DNA of 51,471 bases, from assembly GCA_010015655.1 (NCBI GenBank), contig ML976656.1, positions 750,137-801,607 on the forward strand. Direction: 5' to 3'. Below are positions 23,115 to 34,006 of the stretch, one piece after another; positions within the stretch are counted from its first letter, which is position 1, and every line of letters begins with the position of its first letter. The notes beneath the pieces were generated by a model, which was not told where the DNA came from, did not search any database, and worked only from the letters and a program-made list of their open reading frames with translations. The DNA is from Bimuria novae-zelandiae CBS 107.79 (taxonomy: Eukaryota; Ascomycota; Dothideomycetes; Pleosporales; Didymosphaeriaceae). A program made the position numbers and the translations under genes.

Positions 23115-24220
23115 TTAAACCAGGCCCCACAGCGGCCGCGGCATTGGCGCAGAAACGGCCTTCCTCTCAGCCCTCATCTTCGCATCCTTCAATCCCACAT
23201 ACGCCTCCCTCCTCGGGGGCTCACCCACGGTAACTGACCACGTCTTCAGGCCATAATAGACACCAATATGATGCACCAGCCAGCGGCCAAAGCTGCCGCC
23301 CTGGTCCTCCTCGGGCGTCTCAAACAGCATCATCTCGCGCTTGACATGGACGGGATGCTTATCGTGTGTCGGGGACGGTAAGTCGCTCATCTTACCGTTG
23401 CGCCCGACGAACACGATCTCCTCGTCGTCGCTGGAGTCGAGGTCCGCGGGGAGCCCGTCTTCGGCGGCCCGGCGCTCTTTGTGCTCCCATTCCTCGACGA
23501 ACTTGCGGACTTCGGCTTCGAGGTCCATGAGGAGGCCCTTTGCGCCGCGGGAGCGCTTGAGCTTCTCGCGGAGCTCCTTGGGGACGACGCCGGGCGTGGT
23601 GGGCTTGTTCGCAACGGTGCGGGTCGAGGCCTTCGCTTTGGCGGCGGTGGTCTTGCGCTCAGCCTGTTGGCGCGAGAGGCCAGCGTCCCAGAGCGGGGCG
23701 AGGTAGTACGGGACGTGGTGGACTGGGTGCGTGGGGTGCACCTCCCAGTCCTTGGGCTGCGGAGGCTCGGCGTAGGGATTGTTGAGGAGACGATCTAAGG
23801 GGAGGTCAATGAGACGGGGAATGTGCAGCAGATGGGCTTCTAAAGTGCGATGGGCGCGCATGCGATAGACGAGGTAGGTGGCAAGGGACGCGTACCATTC
23901 TCCCATCTCATCCGCCGCCTGGTACCCTCCTTCCCCTTGAGCAGTGCCTCGCGACGCTTTAAGCTATCGCGACGAACAGGCTCCTTGCGCTTGTAGTACC
24001 CGCCCTCCTTCGCTGCTGCGGTGGAGGTGGGACGCTCTCCAGGGTCGGCGGAGGTCGAAACGTCATCGAGTGGGATCTGGAGGCTGACCGAGGCGCCTGC
24101 ATTGTCACCCGGTGTAGAGATGGTGACAGAGCTAATAGCTGCAGTCGCCGCCTCCACAGTCCAGGCTTCGATGTCAATGGGCTGGGGCTGGGGAGCCGGG
24201 TCGGTAGTCAAGATGGCCAT
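23115..24220 (-). CDS. R3H-domain protein with R3H-associated N-terminal domain
   Basis: Two exons (24220-23896 and 23794-23115) give 334 aa. The 101-nt intron (donor GTACGC, acceptor CTTAG) is placed because it restores RMRWEN/DRLLNNPYAEPP, the hallmark of the fungal R3H-associated domain; before it comes EGGYYKRKEPVRRDSLKRREALLKG. The central region is charged, with an acidic DSSDDEE patch. Near the C-terminus, FGRWLVHHIGVYYGLKTWSV contains the Arg-x3-His core of an R3H domain, which binds single-stranded nucleic acid. An RNA-related nuclear or cytoplasmic role is inferred only from the domain. The first real ATG is 24220; the in-frame TTG five codons upstream is not used. Confidence 0.85.
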
Positions 24221-24690
24221 TATCGGGAGTGGCAATGCTGCTACAGAGGTGTGAGGGGGAGCTTCGCGGGGTAAAAATGAGAGTATGCCTGCGCTGCAGG
24301 TACAACAAGCTTCTGACGGAGCGAACAGAAGCTCTAGGTAACGGATATTGCTTCACAAGTGAATGGACCGCGGGCGTGGAAGCAAGATAAAGCTCCGCGA
24401 TAGGATGTGCAATCATTCCGGGTTAGCTTCTAAGCCAATCACAGATCAACGTGGGGCGGCGCGGGTAAGACGGTGCGAGTCACACCTCGGTGACCGCATC
24501 AGGTGCTCTCCGCGGGCTGAGTCGTGCATCAGTGTGGGTCCTCGTGCTGCTGCTGCTGCCTGTTCATGAACTTGAATTGCTATCGACAAACGCTGACTCC
24601 CACAATATCCACAATGCGAGCCTTTTCTTGTATACAGCTTGAGTATCTACAGAAGCTTCCTCGAAGATAGTTATCCACACAGAGCTGCGT
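24221..24690. promoter_or_regulatory. Upstream region of the R3H gene
   Basis: The 470-bp gap contains the R3H promoter (minus strand) and the aminopeptidase 3' end. No element is recognised; a short GCTGCTGCTGCTGC repeat lies near 24548. Confidence 0.4.
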
Positions 24691-25972
24691 CTAATCGAAC
24701 TTGTGCTGTGCAAGCTCGTAGGCCAGAGCAAGGGTCAATTTCGCATGCTGAAGCATGTGGTCGAAACTCAAGTATTCAATCTTGTCTTCTGTCGTGTGGA
24801 TTTTGTTATCAGAGTACTTGAAGTCTGACTCAATGACAAACGCAGACGGGTAGCCAGCCTTGCTGGCGCTCGCGTGATCCGAGCAAGCGTAGCCACACTT
24901 GGTGAGAACGTAGGGGATGTTGCAGTAGTCCGTGATGACCTCCTTGATGAATTCCGTAAGGCCAGGGTCGACAAAATCTGTGATGACACCAACAGATTCA
25001 GGTTCGCCGGCGTCGATAGTCTTCTGCACGTATCCAGTCATGTCTTGCTGCAGCATGGCCTTGACATCCCTGCCTTCATTTTCGTATGACTGGAAGATCG
25101 CTTGGGAACCGAGCAAGCCGCCTTCCTCGGCCGAGTACCAGTGGAACTCAACCGTGTTCGGCGCCTTACCCTTGACAATATCCTCAGACTTCAGAAGCAC
25201 GCGCAGGGCTTCGAGAATAGTGACAGTTCCAGAGCCATCATCGTCGGCACCCGGCGCTGCGAGAATGGATGGGAGGAACAAGTTGATGCTGTCCTGGTGC
25301 GCGCCGATGACGATCGTCTGGTTGCTCTTTCCGGGGATTGTGGCGATGATGGAAGACTGTCCCCATGGGTGGGAGAAAGCCTTGACAGATGCACCATGAT
25401 CGAAAGCTCCTGCCTTTGCCAATGTGTCGTTGACTTGTTGAAGCAGCCACGCGGAGGATTCGGCGCCGTATTGCGACTTGTAATACCTAAAACCATCAGT
25501 AGAGCGCTTTTGCGTTTTGCCGGCATTTGGCTTGATTGAACATACCGGGTATGGAAGCTCGTGAACGTCTCCAAGTGCTTGCGCATGTTGTGCTTCTGGA
25601 GCTGCTTCAACATCGGCGCAATGGTCTCGTTGTGGGCCGTCTTTTTGGGGAACGTGACGCTCTTGATGCCGAATTTGGCGTTTTGAGCACCGAGCTCTGG
25701 GGTGTCGGTGATGTCGAAGAAGTTGACGCCTTTCTACAGGCTGTTAGCAATGAAGTTCAGAGGTAGATTATAACAAAGATTCAAATACATACCCGTCGTA
25801 GAGCCCACTTGTCGTCTTCGGTAATCCATCGCGTCTCTCCAGGCGACAGTTCGATAAGGTACTTCTCAGGTTCGGCAATGGGTGCCTGCGAATCGCCCAA
25901 GACGACTTGCGGGGGGTAAACGGCAGCGGCCAGCACTGCAGTACATAACGGGAGCAATATAGAGGACTTCAT
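24691..25972 (-). CDS. LAP1: Secreted leucine aminopeptidase, M28A family
   Basis: Three exons (25972-25793, 25733-25546, 25486-24691) give 387 aa. Residues 1-19 ([20 protein letters not shown]) form a signal peptide, followed by a propeptide to about residue 85. The catalytic part has the M28 zinc ligands in order: His in GAHQDS, bridging Asp in GADDDGSG, the general-base pair EE in [10 protein letters not shown], Asp in QQDMTGY and a late His in KIHTTEDKI. The two introns are each 59 nt with GTATGT donors and restore LRR/KGVNFF and [10 protein letters not shown]. The enzyme releases N-terminal hydrophobic residues from peptides outside the cell, supporting protein use. Fungal LAPs of this family are 370-390 aa. 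The specific symbol is by family likeness. Confidence 0.93.
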
Positions 25973-26201
25973 GTTGGACTAGAGATGACTGGCGATGGAT
26001 GGAGTAGCTTGTGTGTAAGACTTGGAGCTGGAGCTGTGGCGGTTGACCCAGTGACGAATGATGCCTGCAACGGCGATAAGCGGTCTTTAGCTGATAAAGT
26101 CAGGAACAGGTAAGCGCGGCGTAGCTCCTGCTGACTCGTGGAACACCATCATCACTTGCCCTCTGCGACAACTGGAATACAACTTCAGATCCGCTACAAC
26201 T

Positions 26202-26576
26202 ATGAGCTGGCCATTTGTAGAGAAACCCTCTTCTACACTTCAACCGAATAGCGATTTCAACCTGCAAGACTTTCCCGAAGAAATTCTACTGCAAATCGTC
26301 TCTCAACTAAAAGCTAAATCAACGCCCAAAACTCAGAGGCATTATGACAATACTGGACCGACATTCATCGTGGACACTAGTAGATGGAAGCATCGACGTT
26401 ATCTCCGTTACCACATCGAAAATGACCAGCGACTCGAAGCTCTAAGAGCACTATGCCTAACATCGAAAACGCTACGAAGGATCGCGAAACCAATACTGGA
26501 TGCTAGCTTTACCAATTACGAAGAGAACCTTTCAGTGGGTATGGTTGGAGCTGTTAGACTTGGTCATTTGACGTAA
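26202..26576 (+). CDS. F-box protein N-terminal fragment
   Basis: A 124-codon frame begins MSWPFVEKPSS and contains an F-box: FNLQDFPEEILLQIVSQL, then LRALCLTSKTLRRIAKPILDASF at about residues 75-105. This matches the N-terminal 100 residues of fungal F-box genes that normally extend for several hundred more. The frame ends TTG ACG TAA, and AC|GTAAGT is a good donor, with a TGCAG acceptor 45 nt later. The joined second exon gives only 18 more residues before a stop, none family-like. So the gene is either truncated or its later exons have been lost. Confidence 0.55.
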   Translation: MSWPFVEKPSSTLQPNSDFNLQDFPEEILLQIVSQLKAKSTPKTQRHYDNTGPTFIVDTSRWKHRRYLRYHIENDQRLEALRALCLTSKTLRRIAKPILDASFTNYEENLSVGMVGAVRLGHLT

Positions 26577-26873
26577 GTTCTGGGTGTCGTTGTTTTGACA
26601 GAAGCTGAGTACTGCAGGGTTCCACCGGGCTCTTTATTTTTCATAGTCCAGAATGGCCGAGGAGTGGATTCATAATGGGTTAACAGAGCACCGCTTAATT
26701 GGCCAGGAGGAATACTAGCGAGGAGAAGAAACGAAGTGTGAAGATACAAGGCTGAGGTTCAACGTGGCGCTTTTCGGTGCGAGTCCTAGCCTTGATGCCA
26801 ACCCCAATCTAGATTCCACCCCCTTGGATCCCGCAAAGTGCGATGCTTTCAACGGACGGAAGCTTCACTCCCG

Positions 26874-27612
26874 TCAACTTGATATCCCACAATCCTCATT
26901 CTTAGGATCCTCGTTCCTGGCCACCTCGCTCTCCAACATCTCAATCTCCGCCTTCATGTTCTCCATCGCAATCCCATTCTTCCTCTCATTCTCTTCCAGA
27001 TAAAACACCTTCTCCTTCTTCAACTCGCCTCTAAAGAACTCGATTCTGCCCTTCCTGAACTGCTCATCTGTGAAGTGTGAATACTCTTTCCGGACCTTTT
27101 CCGCATAATCGAGATACTCCGCCCGAGGCGACGCCAGGATATCCATATCCATGTCCAGGAACCGTTTCAAGAGCTCAGTCTCCTCGTCGCCCAGTGAGAT
27201 ATCGCTGGGTAAAGTGTGCGTAATCGTGCACTCTATCATCAGTGACACAATATCCTTGATCTGTTTCCACGTCAGCCCACTCAGCCGTCCGCGTCCTCAA
27301 ATCATACTAGGTGAAAACACGTACGTCGCTGATGAAACAGCCGCAATCCTCAACGTGTTCTTCCCAAAGTCTGATGCTGTCCCGTTCGTTCCTTCCATGT
27401 TTTGCTTTAGGGTCATACACGCAGTCGTGGAACCAGGTTGCGTACGTCAGTTCTCGTTTTCGGCGACGGTTTGAGGGAATGAGATTGAGCATATGTCTGA
27501 TGTGGTTGAGGTTATGGTACGCGCGTCCCGGTTCGTTGTATTTGTCTCTGATGTTTGGGGGGATACTTCCATCATCGAGGTGACGCTGGAACGATCTTGA
27601 ACTCAGTGCCAT
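26874..27612 (-). CDS. HD-superfamily phosphohydrolase-like protein (COG4339 type)
   Basis: Two exons (27612-27325 and 27260-26874) give 224 aa. The first carries YNEPGRAYHNLNHIRHML and then ATWFHDCVYDP, the paired His and HD metal ligands of this family. The 64-nt intron (GTACGT donor, AAACAG acceptor) joins CGCFISD to IKDIVSLMIECTITH. The second exon has DMDMDILASPRAEYLDYAEKVRKEYSHF, the conserved Asp plus helix of the family. The C-terminus is charged and coiled-coil-like. The substrate is unknown. The start is unsure: ATG 27612 is in frame, but a longer, protein-like frame starts at ATG 27712 and would need a one-base shift or an unseen intron. Confidence 0.75.
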
Positions 27613-27712
27613 CGTGTTGCACACGGATGGTCTCGAGCAAAGGTTCTGTTTTTGAGGTGAAAGCATGCGAGAGAAGGCCGACTGAGGTTTGTAGGGATGC
27701 TTGTGGTACCAT

Positions 27713-28172
27713 GGTTCAGCTCTTAGCTCTCGGTTGCCTGATTGGTTCCAGCGCACTGCCACCTAGACCACACTGCAGTCCTTAGGTCTGATGATACGGC
27801 TCCATATCTGCTTCGTTTTCATACGATGTTTCTTAAATTGTTATTACTGGGTAGCTGTTACCAAAACGCGGCCTTACCCAGCACGAAACTTGGCAGTCGC
27901 CACCCAGACAGAGGCTTGCCCCCCAAAATGGCAGCTACGATCCTGCAGAAGCATGAATCCGCTTGCGCAAAAACAAAGATACCATCCGTCGAACATGTGG
28001 TAAACCGTAGAATCTCACCTCCCAAGATCAATATCTAGATCGCCGTCACTAATCTGCAATTATGACGTTATCACTGTTTCTATCCCATGCTTATACGCTT
28101 CACCGTCGACCACAACTTCCCCAGCTTATTCAAAAGCCCAACTCCATATTACTTTCTTCCTAACCCACAGCA
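27713..28172. other. Divergent intergenic region
   Basis: About 460 bp between the HD gene (-) and the DUF4336 gene (+). No motif or coding frame is supported. Confidence 0.4.
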
Positions 28173-29031
28173 ATGGCCTCCCCGGCAAACCCAATAATCC
28201 GCGGCATAACCCCCACCCTAACCACCTTCACCATCCCCTTCAACCGCTTCGCTCCCCTTGGCTACCGCAAATTCGTCGCCGTCGGCAACCGCGCCACCCT
28301 CATCCGTCTCTCATCCGGCCGCAACCTTCTGCTATACCCCATCCCCCTCTCTCCACCCGTCCGCGAAAAACTCGACGCCCTCGGCGGCGTGCACTTCGTT
28401 GCGGCCGACCTCGGCCACCACCTCTCCTAGGCAAGTACCTCGCTGCGTATCACTCTGCGGAGACTATTGGTGTGCGCGAACTTGACAAGAAGCGGAAAGA
28501 CGTACGATGGGATTGGATCTACGGCGGGGACGAAGAGCTCGGGGAGAAGCCTGAGGATGTATTAGGGTGGGAGGGGGGAGTGGAGAGTGTTGTTTGAGGG
28601 GTTTATCATGAGGGCGATGGCGTGGTGGCATAGGGAGAGTGGGACGTTGGTGGTGAGTGATTTGCTGATGAATTTACCGGCTACGGAGGTATGTGTGGTT
28701 TCGATCTTCTTTCGCCTTTGACGGTCATGGTTTCTGGACTGACTGGTGGGTGTAATATCAATACCGTCCTTCGTCTGCGGCGAGGGACGTGCACTCGAGA
28801 GAGTTCGGGAAACGCGCAAATCCACAGAGCGGGTGGTTCAAGCTACTTATTTGGTATATTGCGTGCGTAGAGTATGCCACGATGCGGCGCTATGTTAAGC
28901 GAGTGGCGGAGTGGGATTTCGACAGAATCATTCCGTGCCACGGAGACGTGATCGAGAATGGTGGTAAAGAAGCTTGGAAAGAGACACATCGATGGTTCCT
29001 GGACGGAGATGCGGCACCAAGTGTGTTCTAA
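28173..29031 (+). pseudogene. DUF4336 (metallo-beta-lactamase-like) protein, broken
   Basis: The frame starts at ATG 28173 with IIRGITPTLTTFTIPFNRF and reaches VHFVAADLGHHLS at TAG 28428. One base out of frame it continues GKYLAAYHSAETIGVRELDKKRKDVRWDW. At a run of six G near 28572 it returns to the first frame, reading VLFEGFIMRAMAWWHRESGTLVVSDLLMNLPATE. A GTATGT donor follows. The expected acceptor before YRPSSAARD reads CAA instead of CAG. The last part, WDFDRIIPCHGDVIENGGKEAW, ends at 29031. Order and motifs match DUF4336, whose members have a degenerate metallo-beta-lactamase fold. The gene shows a one-base loss, a one-base gain and a lost acceptor, so it is most likely dead. Consensus errors at homopolymers are an alternative for the indels. 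Confidence 0.75.
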
Positions 29032-29120
29032 AGAGCCATCCACGCACCGTTTATGAAAGTTGTGCGGTGGTTCTTCCTTACTTGAGTGTAGATAAGGGAG
29101 ATGAATGAGGACGATCACCG

Positions 29121-31171
29121 CTACACGACCCTTACATTGCTGATCTTCTCGGCTTTGCATGACTCCGGGACTGAAGCCACACCGATGCGAATGTAGTCTT
29201 CGGCTTCCGGCTTTAGGAGGAGCCCATAGAAGCGATGCCTGTTCTTCATCAGAGGAGCAAAATTCAGTCCCTCTCCCTGGTTCTCACCCTTCTCCAACAT
29301 GGTCCCATCATACCTTGTCCAAAGCTCGCTGCGCCTATTAACATCTTTCGGGTCGATCCTCCACAGCTCACACAGAAGCACGCATCGGTACGTATCTTCC
29401 GAGAACTCAAATTTGACTGACAAGTAGTTCGTGGACGGCGGCTGCGCGTCCACACTACCCCCCTCAGCATTCGTAAAGTCAATCTTCCGCATCGAATATA
29501 GGGTTGCGCGCTTCCAAAGCAGCGTCTCATTCAGCAACACCGACACAATAGCGTAGATGATAAAAGACGAGTAAACCCTAGCAAGTCGATACTCAAGACC
29601 TGCGAGGGCCCAGATTCTATCTTGGGGATAGGTCAAGGCAAGGCTCGAATACTCCGAAAAAACGCTCTCTACGGTATTTCTGTAGCTCTCTCTGTACGTG
29701 TGGAGGGAGGCATCCGCGAGTTCTGGGAAATTGGAGCTGGAGGGTGGGTCGGATTCTCTGTCGGTGGGTAAGCCCAACCACTTAGGAAGAAAACGATGTT
29801 ACTGGTAGCCGGGTAGAACTTAAAAGTGGCTGCCAAGTTCAAGTCTGCGGATGAACCCGCAGCGCATGGAGTTCCCGCATTCCCAGTAGGTCTGAAGCTT
29901 ACCGAAGTGGATTCTCCTCCACGAAAGAGCTCTTTCTTGAAACACCCATCCCCGCGTATTGAGCCCGGAAAGCTTGACCTCCATTGTGAAGCTGCTGGTA
30001 CTTCTCGCTTGGCTTCCAAAAGGAGGATAGCGACGGAGAAAGCCAGCTTCGCAGCCTTCAGCGGACGTTGCTGCGATCGTCAGGGCGGCTCGCGAGTAGA
30101 TGTCTTCCATCTTCTTGATCTCCTCGCGGAGTTCTTCGGCATCGTCTTGTACAAGACAAAGAGAGTCGATCCAGAGATACTCAAATCCTAGGCGCCGGGT
30201 TATGGTTACGGCATCTCGCCAGGTCCGAGGCAGATCGGTGTAGCGTAATATGTTCGTTCGAAGACTGATATTTGCCTTCGTTGTTAGGAAGTCCTGGTAC
30301 GGTCCAGCCCATCGATGCGATAGAGTGACATATGGTCTAAGCCGCTTTTTCTGAGCATTCTTCGATGCGAACGGGGAACGCAACGGCGGCTGTTCGGACG
30401 GTGTTTCTTGCGCTGGCGCAAGTGCGTCTGATAAAAGTGGGAAGTGTGCATTTGATGACATCAGCTAGAACTGATCGCGACTGCTGGAGCAAGCTTTTCT
30501 ACCTCCACAATACACAAATCATCTGCTGTGTCGGGACGGCCTACGTGAAGTAGGCGTTTTGGAAGCTTAAAAACCGATTTTGGCATCTTCGGGTGCTCGT
30601 CATGATCATCACAATAACCGAGCCATGCGTTGAGGAGTTGAAAGTGCGCATCTGAGAAGCGGAAGATCAGGTATGTTTTCGTCTACGGGATCTGCTTGTG
30701 AGCAGTGAAGACGCAGATGGGGACGCATCACTTACCCGTCTTGTTTCTCGATGCCTTAGGCTCTAAAGAGCTCCACCGATCTAACAGTTTATACTCGTAC
30801 ACAAGATCGCTGTAGGGCCACGGGCCATCGCACACATTTGGACCAAGCTGTTCGGTGCCCACCGCTAGATTTGCTTGTTTCTCACTCGCTGCCTGCTGCC
30901 ACGTCGTCGCAATGGCTTTTCTCCGCCATTCCGCTTCATCCGTAGGATATTCCGTTGATCTCTTTAGCTTTGACTTGCGGTCGTCTTTCGCACCTGCGGG
31001 CGCGGCATTCTTCAGCTTGCGACCGAAGTGCTCTTTCTCGTCTCTGGTGCGGTAGGCTTCTGCCTCACTATATCCCGCCCAATCACCAAACCTACACTTA
31101 TCAAAAGCGCGAAACGATGCCGACTTCCTCGCCTCAATCTCATCAAGAGATGAAGAGGGGCCGGCTAGCAT
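29121..31171 (-). pseudogene. HET-domain protein with two in-frame TAA codons
   Basis: The proposed exons are 31171-30736, 30651-30514 and 30427-29121, 627 codons in all. The first encodes a charged N-terminus ending DLVYEYKLLDRWSSLEP. The second has AHFQLLNAWLGYCDDH, the lead-in seen in many HET proteins. The third carries the HET domain, RPYVTLSHRWAG, LPRTWRDAVTITRRLGFEYLWIDSLCLVQDD and GWVFQERALSWRRIHFG, then TYWECG. The same frame holds TAA at 29822-29820 and 29801-29799, then continues for 225 codons with SSLALTYPQDRIWALAGLEYRLARVY, the normal post-HET segment. Both stops would be Gln if CAA had become TAA. No intron phase removes them. The joint at 30513/30428 is the weakest. Expression could give a short HET-only protein. 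Confidence 0.7.
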
Positions 31172-31680
31172 AGTTGCTCCGGCCAACACAATCCAGTTGA
31201 TTCAATTGCGAGTTTGATACTGCAATTTAACTGAAAGCTGTGCCTAGATTTCCTTCCAGGAGTGTCGACCGCAATGAGGGAACTCAGTAGGGTGCACGCA
31301 ACGAACAAAAGCTGACGATGCTGCGATCATTACAACATATTTCAAAGGCATAGAATGATACGCTCTGACAGCGAAACAAGTTCGGAATATTTTGGATCTT
31401 TGATGGAAGGTGCAGCTAGGATGTACATGTCGAGAAGGCGTCAGCGTCGGAAGGGTGGGGTAGCTCTTGCCTTCCCCAAGCGCCAGGCAGCCACCAAACC
31501 TCAATACGAGTTGTTCGCGTCAACAAGTGTATTAACGTACTATGCCATATCTATACCGTCCCGTCTGAAACACTGCCCATCCCAATGCTAAACGCCAAAC
31601 CGCTCAGAATGCGATGCTACCTTTGCCCCAGATCAAAAAGTAGCTTTATATACGTACATCTAACCTCTTTATATTCTTTC
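31172..31680. other. Intergenic, no gene recognised
   Basis: This 509-bp gap lies between the HET gene 5' end and the 3' end of the next minus-strand gene. No supported coding frame or repeat is seen. Confidence 0.4.
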
Positions 31681-32823
31681 TCATTGCTCCAACTTCTCCA
31701 TAAACCCCCTCCTCACCTTCGTATTAACCACCCCTCCCACGCCAAAAGCCGGAATAATCCTCCCCATCCTCGCAAAACTCGCCTTCGCCCAATCCCTCAC
31801 CACCCTCGCAGCCCTCCCATCCGCGCCACCAACACTAACACCCGGTCTGTTATACAAATCTAGCCCCAGCAAATGCAACGGCGTGCTGAATACTTGCACT
31901 GCCGCGGGCGTCAAAAATTGCGCGACGCTCGCGGCACCGACGTATTTCTGCACTTCCTCGCTCATGTGTCTGCTCAAGCTCGGCGCGAGTAGAGGAGGGA
32001 GGTTAAACGAGGCGAAGATGGTGAGGCAGTCGCGGACGGTGAAGAGGGCGAAAGTGGAGAGAGGCACGGGGCGAGTGGGCCCTGTGGAGCCGAAGAGCTG
32101 CGTGAAGCGGTTGTCTTTATAAAGGCAAAGGGCAAGATTGGCGGTCGAAGTGGCGAGGAATTTGGGGGTGCCGGCGGTGGTGGAGGACAGGGGTGTAGAG
32201 TGGAGGACAGAGGTTGCGGTGTCGATCGAGTTAGCGGTGAGGTAGGTGCCGAAGTAGAGGGACTGTTGATGCGCAAACCGGTCAGCAGGCGTTCAAGAGA
32301 TTGTTGCCATATTTCATGCTGGGATATAGCAGAGTGTCGAGCAGAGGGCTGGAGGGGAGGTTCGGACGAGGATACGTACAAAAATCAGCGCAAAAGGCTT
32401 GCTCCCCAAAAATCGATGAGGTCGCAATAGCAGCTCCTTCGCACTGTTCTTCAAACTTTCGCCTAGCGTATTCCGACCACTCGCATTCTCAATAATGCCC
32501 TTATCTATCATCGTGATGATGGGCGCAACCAATACGCCGGCCGCGCCAGCAGCCATAGCATCTACGCCGATTCTCAATCCCAGCTTATGCGTATTCCACC
32601 ATCTCTGTGGTTCTTCTTCAATCGCTTTCTCCGCCGTTATAGAGGGAGTGGGTAGTGGAGGCTTAGGAATTGTGCCAGACATCTTGGGCGTCGGGAGAGG
32701 CGGCGCGCTCCAAGAGAGTTCGGACGGTTCTGCGAAGCTCTGGACGGTGGTGTAAGGTATGGATTTAGACGTAGGAGCTGAATTCGCGCTCAAGAGTTGC
32801 TGCGACAGATCGATTTCCCCCAT
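31681..32823 (-). CDS. Conserved fungal membrane protein, probably mitochondrial
   Basis: Two exons (32823-32380, 32262-31681) give 341 aa; the 117-nt intron joins KPFALIF to SLYFGTYLTANSID. The N-terminal 75 residues are Pro/Ser-rich. Then follow WWNTHKLGLRIGVDAMAAGAAGVLVAPIITMIDKG, TFALFTVRDCLTIFASFNLPP and a C-terminal TPLHLLGLDLYNRPGVS with RMGRIIPAFGVGGVVNTKVRR. Several amphipathic or hydrophobic helices with Gly-rich patches suggest an organelle membrane protein, and the pattern is familiar from fungal proteins annotated only as hypothetical or mitochondrial. I do not recall an assigned function. It is intact, with no odd codons. Confidence 0.8.
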
Positions 32824-33495
32824 TGCAGCTTCCGCCTGTGATTAACAAACTCGTTTTTCCTGTGCTGCTGCATGTAATCCTTTCTCTTCTCTTCACCGCT
32901 CTCTTGTGTTGTCGGCCTTCGCTTTTCGCGGTCCACTTCCGCAAGTGACAGAGAACGGGCGGATCCCAGAACGGGACAACAAACGTAAAAACAATGTGGA
33001 TTAGGTACGTGAGAAAGTTAGCAGGAAATCACGTCAGCCTCCCCCAAAACTATCCCCAAAGCTTAGAAAGTTTAGCGTCAGTTTCCCACGCGCGCCGAGA
33101 TCGGAGTAAAGCGCACCGAGCCCACTTCGTTGCCTTTAATTGGCTCGTGCGTTTGCTTCCGAGTCGATCGGCATTTGGTCCCCGTTGAGCCGCAAGAGAC
33201 CTGGGGAAAGCGAAGGGTAGTGTCGGGTGAGTGATATACCTGTTTGAATCTAGATGGGACGACGTGGATCAAGTGCAAAGTGTGGAGGTTAGTAGAGGCA
33301 TAATTTGCCCAGGGCATGGCGTCAAAGTCGTTTGAGCGCTTGGTCTCGGCTTTGTGTTGACAGCTGTCTAGAGATCAGTCGACGCTTGAAACAAAACATG
33401 GCACCTGTCATAAGATATTTCACGAGCGTGCATAGTAAACAGAACTTTTCAAAGCATTATCAGTCGATGAATCAGGTTCAGGCAGACCGGTAACA
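32824..33495. other. Intergenic, no gene recognised
   Basis: About 670 bp upstream of the membrane-protein gene. No coding frame with a family match; contains its promoter. Confidence 0.4.
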
Positions 33496-33819
33496 CTAGG
33501 CGTAAAACTTGACGACGAAGGTGTACATATTATATGATTCCCAACAGGCGCTATCCAACCGCAACGTCCACTTGTCCCTTCGTAAATAATAGCCCCTTCC
33601 ACCGATAATACCAAACATATATCCAAATCCACAGCAAGCCGGGGTAGTAAGAAGGGTGGATATGACTGTCGGTGCGCCGTGATGCACCGGGACGCCTGAC
33701 ATGAGATCGATCCCCTCTGTTTTTGAAAACGCCGTGAAATCGTGAGTGCCGAGAAGTCCGAAAGAGAAGGGGTGTTGAGAACCGAAAAGTCGTGCGTGCC
33801 GGATCCAGAATCGCTTCAT
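33496..33819 (-). CDS. Hypothetical small protein or gene fragment
   Basis: A 107-codon frame starts at a real ATG (MKRFWIRHARLFGSQHPF). It contains LLGTHDFTAFSKTEG, which resembles the GTHDF motif of TruA-type tRNA pseudouridine synthases, but the remainder shows none of that family's later motifs. An overlapping frame (33985-33551) is also open, so chance is a fair explanation. It lies directly downstream of BEM1 on the same strand and may be part of that gene's 3' transcript. Confidence 0.25.
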   Translation of the reverse strand: MKRFWIRHARLFGSQHPFSFGLLGTHDFTAFSKTEGIDLMSGVPVHHGAPTVISTLLTTPACCGFGYMFGIIGGRGYYLRRDKWTLRLDSACWESYNMYTFVVKFYA

Positions 33820-34006
33820 GTTTCCTCATATCCCGTCCATCCAATGCCACACCCATGCTCCCTGACCACCCCACAGCAGAATCCAAATCCCAGGATATCT
33901 CCGTCGTATAACCAAAAATCCAATAAATGCAAGAGCTTCCCGCCCTTTCGCACCCAGCACCTGACAGACCGCATATTTGAAACACAAAAACAACGCGGTT
34001 GCTTAC

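Noticed and set aside
23341..23798. Long plus-strand frames opposite the R3H gene
   Set aside because: They mirror GC-rich codon bias of the real minus-strand exon.
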